Below, piece by piece: positions 6,553 through 13,376 of a stretch of 18,678 bases of DNA. A program made the position numbers and the translations under genes. The DNA is taken from NCBI GenBank assembly GCA_964416425.1, contig CAYQEC010000040.1:1-18678 (forward strand), written 5' to 3'. Under the pieces are notes generated by a model. It saw only the letters and a program-made list of their open reading frames with translations. It did no database searches and was not told where the DNA came from. Numbering within the stretch: position 1 is the first letter of the stretch; each line of letters opens with the position of its first letter. The DNA is from CAYQEC01 sp964416425 (lineage in GTDB: Bacteria > Actinomycetota > Acidimicrobiia > Spongiisociales > UBA5794).

Positions 6553-7746
6553 ATGCGCCGCGCCTTCACCATCGCCGCCAAGGACACCCGGGAGCGGATC
6601 CGGGACCGTTCGGCGATCGTGCTCGGGATCATCGCCCCGCTTGGCCTCGCCGCCATCTTCAGCTTCGTCTTCAACCCGATCCAGAACTTCAGCTTCCACG
6701 CCACGTACGCCGTGGTCAACGAGGACGGCGGCCCGGCATCCACCGTGTTCGTGGACCAGGTGCTGGGTGCGATGCAGGCTTCCGGCACCGTCGACGTGGT
6801 CTCCGTGGACTCGGTGGACGAGGCGCGCAACCTCGTCGACTCGGGGGCCGACCCCTTCGGCGGCGGTGACGGCATCGACGGCGCCTTTGTGTTCCCGGCG
6901 GGATTCAGCGACCTGGTGCAGTCGGCCCGGCCCGCCGACTTCGAGGTGATCATCAACGAAGGCAACGGCACCGCCGCCAACGTTGCGGTGGCGGTGGCGA
7001 AGTCCTACGCCGGCCAGCTCGACTCGGTCCGCCTCGCGGTGGCCACCGCCGAGCATCTCGGCGACCCGGTCGATCGCCTCCAGGCGGGGGCGCGGGCGGC
7101 GAGCGTGCCACAACCGGTGGATCTCGTCGACGTCCCGGCCGCGGTCAAGCAGCTCGGCGACACCACCTTCTACGCCGCCGGCCTCGCCATCTTCTTTCTG
7201 TTCTTCACCGTGCAGTTCGGCGTGAACGGCCTGCTGGAGGAGCGGCACGCCGGGACGCTGAGCCGCCTGCTGGCGGCGCCGATCCCGCGCTCGATGATCA
7301 TCGTCGGGAAGATGCTCACCGCCTTCCTGCTCGGGCTGGTGAGCATGATCATCCTGGCGGTGGCCACCACTCTCCTGTTCGGGGCGGAGTGGGGGAACCC
7401 GATCGGGGTGCTGGCCCTGATCCTCGCCGGCATCGTCTCGGCGATGGGGATCATGGCGATCGTGGCCGGCTTCGCCCGCACCGCCGAGCAGGCAGGCACC
7501 TTCGCCAGCATCATCGGCGTCGTGCTCGGCTTCCTCGGCGGCACCTTCTTCCCGATCGCCCAGGCCGGCGGCCTGCTGGCGAGGCTGCGGTTTCTCACCC
7601 CCCACGCCTGGTTCATGCAGGGCCTCGGCGACCTGGCGGGCGGCAACCTCGCCGACATCATCCCGTCGGTGGTGGCACTGCTGCTCTTCGGAGTGGTGAC
7701 GGGGAGCGTTGCGATGCTGCGGCTCCGGAAGGGGTTGACGCCGTGA
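6553..7746 (+). CDS. ABC-2 type exporter permease 1
   Basis: A 397-residue membrane protein of the ABC2_membrane_3 type. One transmembrane helix (about residues 21-40) is followed by a long extracytoplasmic loop (about 45-205) and then five or six helices from about residue 208 to the end. The loop contains GAFVFPAGFSDLV, the region usual in drug and sodium exporters of this class. The segment TPHAWFMQGLGDLAGG before the last helix is also typical. The gene starts 2 nt after the ATPase stop and overlaps the next permease by 4 bases (GTGA). A heterodimeric exporter made of one ATPase dimer plus permeases 1 and 2 is the simplest model. Confidence 0.9.
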   Translation: MRRAFTIAAKDTRERIRDRSAIVLGIIAPLGLAAIFSFVFNPIQNFSFHATYAVVNEDGGPASTVFVDQVLGAMQASGTVDVVSVDSVDEARNLVDSGADPFGGGDGIDGAFVFPAGFSDLVQSARPADFEVIINEGNGTAANVAVAVAKSYAGQLDSVRLAVATAEHLGDPVDRLQAGARAASVPQPVDLVDVPAAVKQLGDTTFYAAGLAIFFLFFTVQFGVNGLLEERHAGTLSRLLAAPIPRSMIIVGKMLTAFLLGLVSMIILAVATTLLFGAEWGNPIGVLALILAGIVSAMGIMAIVAGFARTAEQAGTFASIIGVVLGFLGGTFFPIAQAGGLLARLRFLTPHAWFMQGLGDLAGGNLADIIPSVVALLLFGVVTGSVAMLRLRKGLTP

Positions 7747-8912
7747 AGGTCCTCGTCATCGCCTCCACCAACCTGCGCCGGTTCCTGCGGGATCGGGCCA
7801 ACGTCTTCTTCGTGTTCATCTTCCCGATCCTGCTCATCCTGGTGCTGGGGGCTTCGTTCGGCGGCTCGGTCGTGCCCCGCCTCGGGGTGCTCTCGCTCGA
7901 CTCTGGTGAGCTGGCGGTGGATCTGACCCATCACCTCGACGCCAGCAGCGACATCCGGGTCACCGAGTTCGACGCCCGGGACTCGATGGTGCGCGCCGTG
8001 GAACGGGGCGAGCTGGAAGCCGGGTTGGTGATCCCGGCCGGCTTCGACAGCACGATCCGCGCCGGCGATTCCGTCGACGTCGAGTTCGTGTCGAGCTCGG
8101 GCATCGACGCCACCGCCATGCGCACCACCGTCGAGTCGATCATCACCCAACAGGCCACCCTGCTGCAGGCGGCCCACTTCGCCGATTCGGAGGGGGTCGC
8201 CGGCTTCGCAGAGGGCCTGGCGACCGCGACCGCCCTCCAGGGCCAGATCCCTTCCGTCGACGTCGCCGTCACCACGTCGGGGGAGGCGTTCTCGCTGTCC
8301 GGCCTCGGCCAGTTCGATTCGAGCGCCCAGACCCAGCTCCTCCTGTTCATGTTCCTCACCTCGGCCGCCGGCTCGGCCGCGCTCATCCAGACCCGCCGCT
8401 ACGGCGTTGCCCGCCGCATGATCTCGACCCCGACGACGGCCCGCACCGTTCTCGTCGGCGAAGGTCTGGGACGGTACGCAGTGGCGCTGGTGCAGGGGCT
8501 CTTCATCATGCTGGGCACCTGGCTCGTCTTCGGCGTGAATTGGGGGGACCCGCTGGGGGCGGCCGCCGTCCTCATCGTGTTCGGCCTGGTGGGGAGCGGC
8601 GCCGCCATGTTGATGGGAGCGTTGTTCGACAACGACCAGCAGGCCGGCGGCCTCGGGGTGCTGCTCGGCCTCGGCCTCGCGGCCCTCGGGGGCTGCATGG
8701 TCCCACTTCAGGTCTTCGAGTGGATCTCGCCCGGGCTCTACAAGGTCGCCCACATCACGCCGCACGCCTGGGGCATGGAGGCCTTCGACCACATGGTGCT
8801 CGACGGGGCGGGCCTGGTGGGCATCCTCCCCTACCTCGGGATCCTGCTCGGCTACGCCGTGGTGTTGTACGGGCTGGCCTCGTGGCGCCTGCAGCGGGTG
8901 CTCACCCGCTGA
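7743..8912 (+). CDS. ABC-2 type exporter permease 2
   Basis: A 389-residue permease with the same fold as its neighbour: a basic N-terminus (NLRRFLRDRAN), a helix rich in F, I and L at about 21-38, a long extracytoplasmic loop (about 40-200, including GLVIPAGFD), then a C-terminal membrane block that contains TPHAWGMEAFDHMVLDGAG. The two permeases share this architecture but are clearly diverged, so they are old paralogues. GTG 7743 overlaps the preceding stop by 4 bases and is the only start that gives the N-terminal helix. The gene is last in the operon; its stop is 6 bp from the convergent gene's stop and faces the hairpin cluster at 8948-9097. Confidence 0.9.
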   Translation: MKVLVIASTNLRRFLRDRANVFFVFIFPILLILVLGASFGGSVVPRLGVLSLDSGELAVDLTHHLDASSDIRVTEFDARDSMVRAVERGELEAGLVIPAGFDSTIRAGDSVDVEFVSSSGIDATAMRTTVESIITQQATLLQAAHFADSEGVAGFAEGLATATALQGQIPSVDVAVTTSGEAFSLSGLGQFDSSAQTQLLLFMFLTSAAGSAALIQTRRYGVARRMISTPTTARTVLVGEGLGRYAVALVQGLFIMLGTWLVFGVNWGDPLGAAAVLIVFGLVGSGAAMLMGALFDNDQQAGGLGVLLGLGLAALGGCMVPLQVFEWISPGLYKVAHITPHAWGMEAFDHMVLDGAGLVGILPYLGILLGYAVVLYGLASWRLQRVLTR

Positions 8913-8918
8913 TCCGGT

Positions 8919-9482
8919 TCACTGCTCCTCAACGGATTCGACGGATTCGGCGGTTTCCGCCGCTGGTCCCTGAGCGGGAGTATCAGCGCCAGCTGATACT
9001 CCAACGGATTCGGCGGTTTCCGCCGCTGGTCCCTGAGCGGGAGTATCAGCGCCAGCTGATACTCCAACCGATGCGACAGCGTCTGCTGTCGCATCGGCGG
9101 CCTCCACCAGCGAGGCGAACCCGTCGAGGTCCGCCACCGTGGGCGACCGGGTCCACACCGCCAGGTCCCCGAGCAGCTCGGCATACCGTTCCCGCTGACC
9201 GGGGCGCACCACCACCCGTAGCGGGGTGCCTTCCGGCAGGATCTCCCGGTAGCGGCTGAGGACGGCGCGGTGCGCCGGGACGTCGAGGTCGACCTGGAAG
9301 ACGACCCCGTGGGCCACCTCCACCAGCGGGCACTCCTCACCGACCAGGACCGGGCACTGGTCGACGGTCGACGGCCCGCCGCAGGCGAGCACGGGATGCC
9401 CCGCCTTGGCGAGGAGCTCTTCCTCGAGGTCGATCCCCTCGCCAGGGGTCACGTTGAGGATCACGCTCTCGTGACGATCCAC
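8919..9482 (-). CDS. Uncharacterised cysteine-containing protein with hairpin-encoded repeat tail
   Basis: A 187-residue soluble protein I do not recognise. The N-terminal 125 residues look like a compact alpha/beta domain, with three cysteines in a short stretch: C34 in LACGGP, C43 in QCPV and C51 in ECPLVE, followed by HGVVFQVDLD. A later stretch (residues 75-120) may form a second small unit. From about residue 128 the protein becomes low in complexity: a 21-residue block beginning SVGVSAGAD occurs twice, identically (138-158 and 159-179), then a short ESVESVEEQ end. GTG 9482 is preceded by GAGGAGA 5 nt upstream, a good ribosome-binding site. The cysteine spacing could serve metal or redox sensing; that is a guess. 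Its 3' end converges on the exporter operon. The repeat tail is probably not essential to the fold. Confidence 0.75.
   Translation of the reverse strand: MDRHESVILNVTPGEGIDLEEELLAKAGHPVLACGGPSTVDQCPVLVGEECPLVEVAHGVVFQVDLDVPAHRAVLSRYREILPEGTPLRVVVRPGQRERYAELLGDLAVWTRSPTVADLDGFASLVEAADATADAVASVGVSAGADTPAQGPAAETAESVGVSAGADTPAQGPAAETAESVESVEEQ
8941..9068. repeat. Exact 63-bp tandem duplication containing palindromes
   Basis: Two identical 63-bp units (8942-9004 and 9005-9067) lie inside the 3' end of the minus-strand gene and keep its frame (21 codons). Each unit holds a perfect CGGCGG-TTT-CCGCCG hairpin (8948-8962, 9011-9025), a small TCCC/GGGA hairpin, and a perfect hairpin with 11-bp arms GGAGTATCAGC around GCCA (8977-9002, 9040-9065). 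A 9-bp ACGGATTCG duplication flanks the array at 8932-8949. The identity of the copies indicates recent duplication. Confidence 0.95.
9068..9097. repeat. Perfect 13-bp-arm hairpin next to the tandem repeat
   Basis: Arms CCGATGCGACAGC (9068-9080) and its exact complement (9085-9097) flank a GTCT loop. The hairpin abuts the 63-bp repeats and is also inside the coding region. Together with the repeat hairpins it could block or terminate transcription coming from either convergent unit. Confidence 0.85.
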
Positions 9483-9507
9483 CGTCGTCTCCTCTCACGC
9501 CTTCCGC

Positions 9508-9554
9508 TGCATCGGCGACGGTACCAGACAGGTGCCGCGCGCTACGCCGATGCA
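9508..9554 (-). terminator. Two-level stem-loop downstream of glpD
   Basis: An outer stem TGCATCGGCG / CGCCGATGCA (9508-9517 with 9545-9554) encloses an inner stem CGGTACC / GGTGCCG (9519-9525 with 9531-9537, one G-U pair) with loop AGACA. It lies about 45 bp after the glpD stop and 26 bp before the start of the next minus-strand gene, so it may end glpD transcription or act in the leader of the next gene. No T-run follows. Confidence 0.45.
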
Positions 9555-9598
9555 TCTCGGGCGGAACAGATGCTTGGCCGGCAGCCCTCGCGCCCGGC

Positions 9599-11227
9599 TC
9601 AATTGGAGGCGGGGCGGGGCGTGTCACCGAAGTACTCGGCAACCTTGTCGTCAGCATCCGCACCAAACAGGATCTCGGCGACCTCATGGATGCCGGCGGA
9701 GGCGCGAATCGCTTGTTCAGAGACCACCTGGCTGATCTTGGAGCGCCGCCGGAGGAAGTCCTCGAGCTTCGTGATCATCTCGGTGCCGGCCGCCAGGTGC
9801 AGTTCGACCCGCAGGTAGTCGGCGTTGTCCATGATGTCCTCCCCCATCGTCGGATCCCGCTGTATCTCGTCGAGCATCTCGAATGCACGGCGCCCGTAGC
9901 GGCGCCAGAGGCGATCCGATAGCGGCTCCACATCGCGCTTGTGGCGCAGGGCGTCGAGCTTCATGAGGCGGGCTTGGCGATAGAACTCGTCGCGGGTGGC
10001 GCGAGCCGGCTCGCCGTACCAGGTATGCGTGTCCGGTTCGAGCGGCACCCCGAGGCGCTCAACTCCGGCGGCGACCTCCTCGCCGACATTGAGGCAGTCG
10101 GTGAGCTTGCCTCCGAAGATCGAGATCGCCTTGTCGTTCCGGTCGATCTCGATCTCATGTTTTCGGGACAGTTTGGTCCAGTCGGCATTCTCCCGGTCGT
10201 CCCCGTCTTGGCTGACCACGAGGGGTCGCACACCCGAACGCTCCGCTATCACATCGGCCGCTGTGAGCGGTTTCGCCAGATCAAGCCTGGCGTTGATCTG
10301 GCCGAGCAAGAACTCGCGGTCCTCCGCCGTCACCTGTGTGACCGGATGCGCGACTCGGGTGTCTGTGGTCCCGATCACCGATCTGGAGCCCATCGGAATC
10401 ACGTAGAACAGACGCTGCGTATCGTCGAAGAAGGCGAGTACCCGTTCGTTCGGCGTGATCCTCGGGACGATGAGGTGAATACCCTTCGAGTAGACAATGC
10501 GGTGTTCGGTGCGTAGCCCGAGTTGCGAGTTGACCCCGTCGATGAAGGGACCGGTCGCGTTGACCAGTATCCGGGAGGTGCACGACAGCTCGCCACCATT
10601 CTCGACATCGCGCAGCCTCATCCGCCAGACGGTGCCGTCCCGGCGCGCATCGATGAGCTCCACGTAGTTGGCGGCCGCGGCTCCGACGTCCAATGCCGAA
10701 CGGATGAACCCGAACACGAATCGGGAGTCGTTGTCTTTGAGGTAGGCGTCGTAGTACTCGACGCCGCCCCGCACGCCGCTGGTGTCGATCACCGGCTCCG
10801 CCGATTTGATCTTGGCGGCGCCCAGGAGCCGCGGATGGTGGGTTCGAAAGCTCCCGATCGCCCAGTAGGCGAGGCTGCCGAGGGCGGCGAGCCAGGGCGG
10901 GAAGGGTGAGCTCTCGTCCAGCGCGGCGAGGAAGCCGATCTGCTTGATGTTGTCGGGGTACGCCTTGATCAGGCGGTTGCGCGACATGCACAACTTACGC
11001 ACCAGCAGGAACTCATAAGTCTCCAGGTACTTGAAACCGCCCCATACGAGATTCGAAGATTCCTGACTCGTGAATGCACCGAAGTCGCCGCGATCGACGA
11101 GTGCAATCGACGCACCGCGACCGGCGAGACCAGCGGCAGATACCGCTCCGTTGATACCGCCTCCAACGATGAACACGTCAAACGTTCCGTTGCGGATGCG
11201 GTCGATGCTGGCAGTTCGAAGGTCCAT
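9599..11227 (-). CDS. glpD: FAD-dependent glycerol-3-phosphate dehydrogenase
   Basis: A 542-residue flavoenzyme expected to oxidise sn-glycerol-3-phosphate to dihydroxyacetone phosphate and pass electrons to the quinone pool at the membrane. The FAD-binding Rossmann motif is VGGGINGA at 21-28, followed by an acidic strand end LVDRGDFG. Further on, NATGPFID, GTTDTRV, SGVRPLV and FGGKLTD are the usual GlpD landmarks, and a helical C-terminal domain is present. Where classical GlpD reads TSSRSSKLIHGGLRYLE this protein has TSQESSNLVWGGFKYLE, a variant subgroup. I choose ATG 11227 over the adjacent GTG 11230 because AAGGAG is 7 nt from the ATG. Codon use is much less GC-biased than in neighbouring genes: by hand count about 40% of the first 65 third positions are A or T. 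The gene appears monocistronic. Confidence 0.9.
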   Translation of the reverse strand: MDLRTASIDRIRNGTFDVFIVGGGINGAVSAAGLAGRGASIALVDRGDFGAFTSQESSNLVWGGFKYLETYEFLLVRKLCMSRNRLIKAYPDNIKQIGFLAALDESSPFPPWLAALGSLAYWAIGSFRTHHPRLLGAAKIKSAEPVIDTSGVRGGVEYYDAYLKDNDSRFVFGFIRSALDVGAAAANYVELIDARRDGTVWRMRLRDVENGGELSCTSRILVNATGPFIDGVNSQLGLRTEHRIVYSKGIHLIVPRITPNERVLAFFDDTQRLFYVIPMGSRSVIGTTDTRVAHPVTQVTAEDREFLLGQINARLDLAKPLTAADVIAERSGVRPLVVSQDGDDRENADWTKLSRKHEIEIDRNDKAISIFGGKLTDCLNVGEEVAAGVERLGVPLEPDTHTWYGEPARATRDEFYRQARLMKLDALRHKRDVEPLSDRLWRRYGRRAFEMLDEIQRDPTMGEDIMDNADYLRVELHLAAGTEMITKLEDFLRRRSKISQVVSEQAIRASAGIHEVAEILFGADADDKVAEYFGDTPRPASN

Positions 11228-11230
11228 CAC

Positions 11231-11530
11231 CTCGCTCCTTCAGCCGCCGGGGCCTGGGCAGACCATCCACCGTGCGCTGTCATGTTGGCACGCGACGAGC
11301 GTCCGCCCGAGCAGTGGCGGTCGCCCGGTACGTTGCCGCATGCTGGCGTCGCGGTGACAGGAATACCCGTGGCAGCATTGCCAAGTCCGGTCGTAGAGAT
11401 TGGGGCTTCGGCGGAATCGTCATCGTCCTGTCGACGGGGCCGACAAATCATCCGTGATAGCGAGCGACGAAGGACGGTTCTGTCACCAACGCGCGAGCAA
11501 TCGATGGCAAGGCTCACGGTAGCGACGACC
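11231..11530. other. Gene-poor interval upstream of glpD
   Basis: Between the ccm operon end and glpD lie about 360 bp in which I find no convincing gene. A 96-codon minus-strand reading frame (11227-11517) ends in a TGATG overlap with glpD, but its product is low in hydrophobic residues, rich in S, R and G, and has no ribosome-binding site. An overlapping plus-strand frame (11282-11566) looks no better. The stretch has lower GC bias than the surroundings, like glpD itself. It must contain the glpD promoter, but no clear -35/-10 pair stands out. Confidence 0.5.
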
Positions 11531-11552
11531 GAGGTCTCGACGGGAGATCCTC
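11531..11552 (-). terminator. Hairpin at the end of the ccm operon
   Basis: GAGGTCTC (11531-11538) pairs with GAGATCCTC (11544-11552) with one bulged T, around loop GACGG, about 42 bp after the ccmG stop. It is the best terminator candidate for the nine-gene operon, but it lacks a T-run. Confidence 0.35.
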
Positions 11553-11593
11553 ATGCGGCACTCTGAGGTGCGGCGCCACCGGAACGCCCCGGC

Positions 11594-12202
11594 CTAGTCG
11601 CGGTTCTCCACCTCGCCGGTGATGACCTGGTTGTCGATCGACTGGCCGAGTACCAGTGCCTGCAAGGTGGCGTCGAGCAGGCCACGGCTCACCGGACCGC
11701 TCACCTTGCCGACGATGGTCCCGGAGCGGTCGACGAAGAACGTCTCGGGCAGCCCGAGCACCCCGAACTCGAGGGCGACCCGGGAGTCGGCGTCCTCGAC
11801 GTAGACGTAGGGATCGCCCCGCCCCTGGTCGGCGAGGAAGCCGAGGCCGTTGGAGACGGTGTCCTGGTAGAGCACCCCGACGAACGTCACGTCGAAGTCG
11901 GCGTATTCGGCGGCAGCGCTCAGCAGTGCCTGGTGCTCGGCGCGGCAGCTCAGGCACCACGAGGACCAGAAGTTGACGACGACGATGTCGCCTTCCAGGT
12001 CCCGCAGGTGGAGGTCCTGGTCGAACTCCAGGTAGGGAACGGTGACGTCGGGTACCGGCTTCCCGATGAGCGGCGACGGCGTCAGCATCGGGTCGGAGCC
12101 GAACCTCCCGGCGAACACCACCCCGAGCACCACCACTGCCGCGCCGGCGGCGATCACCACCCAGAACATGAGGTTGCCGCGGCGTTCCCGCTCCGGTGTC
12201 AT
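11594..12202 (-). CDS. ccmG: Membrane-anchored thiol:disulfide oxidoreductase, CcmG/DsbE type
   Basis: A 202-residue thioredoxin-fold protein held by one N-terminal helix (about 12-32), with its catalytic domain outside the membrane. The active site is W-C-L-S-C (C83, C86) and the cis-proline is in G-L-P-E-T (P152), which matches the CcmG/ResA group that reduces the haem-binding CXXC of apocytochrome c. A short segment after the fold (184-202) is acidic and unstructured. The ATG overlaps the stop of the TPR gene by 4 bases (ATGA) and is preceded by GGGAGGGGGCGGG. It is the last gene of the ccm operon, so it is expected to work with CcmH and CcmF outside the membrane. The Leu-Ser pair between the cysteines is less common than Val-Pro or Glu-Pro, so redox potential may differ. 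Confidence 0.92.
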   Translation of the reverse strand: MTPERERRGNLMFWVVIAAGAAVVVLGVVFAGRFGSDPMLTPSPLIGKPVPDVTVPYLEFDQDLHLRDLEGDIVVVNFWSSWCLSCRAEHQALLSAAAEYADFDVTFVGVLYQDTVSNGLGFLADQGRGDPYVYVEDADSRVALEFGVLGLPETFFVDRSGTIVGKVSGPVSRGLLDATLQALVLGQSIDNQVITGEVENRD

Positions 12203-12978
12203 CCCGCCCCCTCCCGGGCCGTGTTCAGCATGCCCTCGGCCTCGGTACGAAGGTCGTCGGGGAGGTCGTCGAAGCCGAGCAGGGTCTCGAGCGGCGCCAC
12301 GGCCCCGGCGGGGTCGTCGAGGCCGTCGAGGCGGATGTTGGCCAGGTACCAGTACGGCAGCTCCGCCTCGGGGGCGATCTCGATGGCCTTCTCCACGAAC
12401 TGCACCGCCACCTCGGGCTCGCCGGACAGGAAGGTCATCCACCCCACGTTGGCGAGTGCCTCGGGGTTCTGCTCCTCGTCGAGGATGATCATGTAGTGGT
12501 CGAGGGCCTTGTCGAACTCGCCGGCGTAGAAGTAGCGGCGGGCCAGCGCCAGCCGCATCGGGGTGTTGTCGGGGAACTGGGCGATGACGTCTTCAAGCTG
12601 CTCGTTGCTGACCTGGGACAGGTCGACTCCCTGCCCGCCCACGATGTCGGACACGACACCCTCGGCTCCGGCGGCGGCGTCCTGGGACTGGAGGGCGGCC
12701 ACCGCGCCGATCGTGATCCCGACCGCGGCGACGACCACGACGATGGCGCCGGCGAGGAGGCGCCGCGAGCCGGACCGGACCGGGGTCGCCGGTTCGGTCT
12801 CCGATCCGAAGGCGGCGAGCCGCTCCTGCAACTCGTTGCGCTCCTCGACGTACGTGGCGCGGAGGCGCTCGGCCCACACGTCGTCCAGCTCGCCGTCGGC
12901 CCGCTGCCGATCGACGTCGGCGAGGTCCTGCTCCACCTGGGCGAGCCGCTCCTCGACCTGGGCGCGGGGCAGGCTCAC
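12199..12978 (-). CDS. CcmI-like membrane TPR protein
   Basis: A 259-residue protein with a charged, heptad-rich helix at 1-57 (cytoplasmic side), one transmembrane helix at about 74-96, and an extracytoplasmic domain from about 124 built of TPR-like helical pairs (for example MRLALARRYFYAGEFDKALDHY and the segment EALANVGWMTFLSGEPEVAV, residues 173-192). In proteobacteria the CcmI or CycH TPR domain holds the C-terminus of apocytochrome c for haem ligation; position in this operon supports the same job. Its topology, one helix instead of two and a cytoplasmic coiled coil, differs from E. coli CcmI. GTG 12978 overlaps the ccmH stop by 4 bases (GTGA); the stop overlaps ccmG. Function is by context and TPR content rather than close similarity. 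Confidence 0.82.
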   Translation of the reverse strand: MSLPRAQVEERLAQVEQDLADVDRQRADGELDDVWAERLRATYVEERNELQERLAAFGSETEPATPVRSGSRRLLAGAIVVVVAAVGITIGAVAALQSQDAAAGAEGVVSDIVGGQGVDLSQVSNEQLEDVIAQFPDNTPMRLALARRYFYAGEFDKALDHYMIILDEEQNPEALANVGWMTFLSGEPEVAVQFVEKAIEIAPEAELPYWYLANIRLDGLDDPAGAVAPLETLLGFDDLPDDLRTEAEGMLNTAREGAG

Positions 12979-13376
12979 GACGGCGCCCTCGCCCGGCGCC
13001 GGCGCGCGATCGCGACGGCTCCCACCGCGGCGGCGGCCAACGGCACCAGCCACAGCGCCAGCGCCCATCCGCCTCGCGACGGGTCGAGCAGGATCTGGTC
13101 GCCGTAGCGGGCGGCGAAGTAGTCCTCGATCTCGGCGTTCGTCATGCCGGCCGCCACCTGCTCGGCGATGATGTCCCGCAGGTCTCGGGCCACGTCCGAG
13201 GTGGAGTCCGCCAGCGACTCGCCGCTGCAGAACGGGCAGCGGATCCCCGACGCCACCTGCTGCACCCGGGTGGCGGGGTCGGCCGCCTCGGCGGCCGGCC
13301 ACAGGCCGACGACGATGACCACCAGCGCCGCCAGCGGCACGGCCCACCCGAGCCCGCGCCGCACGATCTCACGCAT
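12975..13376 (-). CDS. ccmH: Cytochrome c maturation protein CcmH (CycL-type)
   Basis: A 133-residue membrane-anchored protein. A signal-anchor helix (about 10-27) leads to a small extracytoplasmic three-helix domain with the defining motif R-C-P-F-C (C47, C50) followed by SGESLADS, and a second helix at about 104-123 returns to a basic cytoplasmic tail. The cysteine pair reduces or holds the CXXC thiols of apocytochrome c before haem attachment. The short form without a TPR extension resembles the Pseudomonas-type CcmH or CycL, with the TPR part encoded by the next gene. ATG 13376 overlaps the ccmF stop by 8 bases (ATGCGTGA), and the longer upstream frame is not protein-like. Confidence 0.93.
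   Translation of the reverse strand: MREIVRRGLGWAVPLAALVVIVVGLWPAAEAADPATRVQQVASGIRCPFCSGESLADSTSDVARDLRDIIAEQVAAGMTNAEIEDYFAARYGDQILLDPSRGGWALALWLVPLAAAAVGAVAIARRRRARAPS

Noticed and set aside
6238..7605. Long minus-strand reading frame opposite the exporter genes
   Set aside because: Antisense shadow of well-supported coding sequence; its residues are almost only H, D, G, R, V and E.
8941..9097. CRISPR array or integron attC site
   Set aside because: There are only two direct repeats with no spacers, they are adjacent, and no cas or integrase gene is present.
9508..9554. tRNA gene
   Set aside because: The length and paired arms do not form a cloverleaf; there is no TTCRA loop and no anticodon arm.
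11227..11517. 96-codon minus-strand reading frame ending in a TGATG overlap with glpD
   Set aside because: The overlap is the kind seen in coupled genes, but the product has no hydrophobic core, no ribosome-binding site and codon positions that show no coding bias; it is more likely chance.
11282..11566. 94-codon plus-strand reading frame in the same interval
   Set aside because: Composition is not protein-like and no ribosome-binding site or promoter is present.
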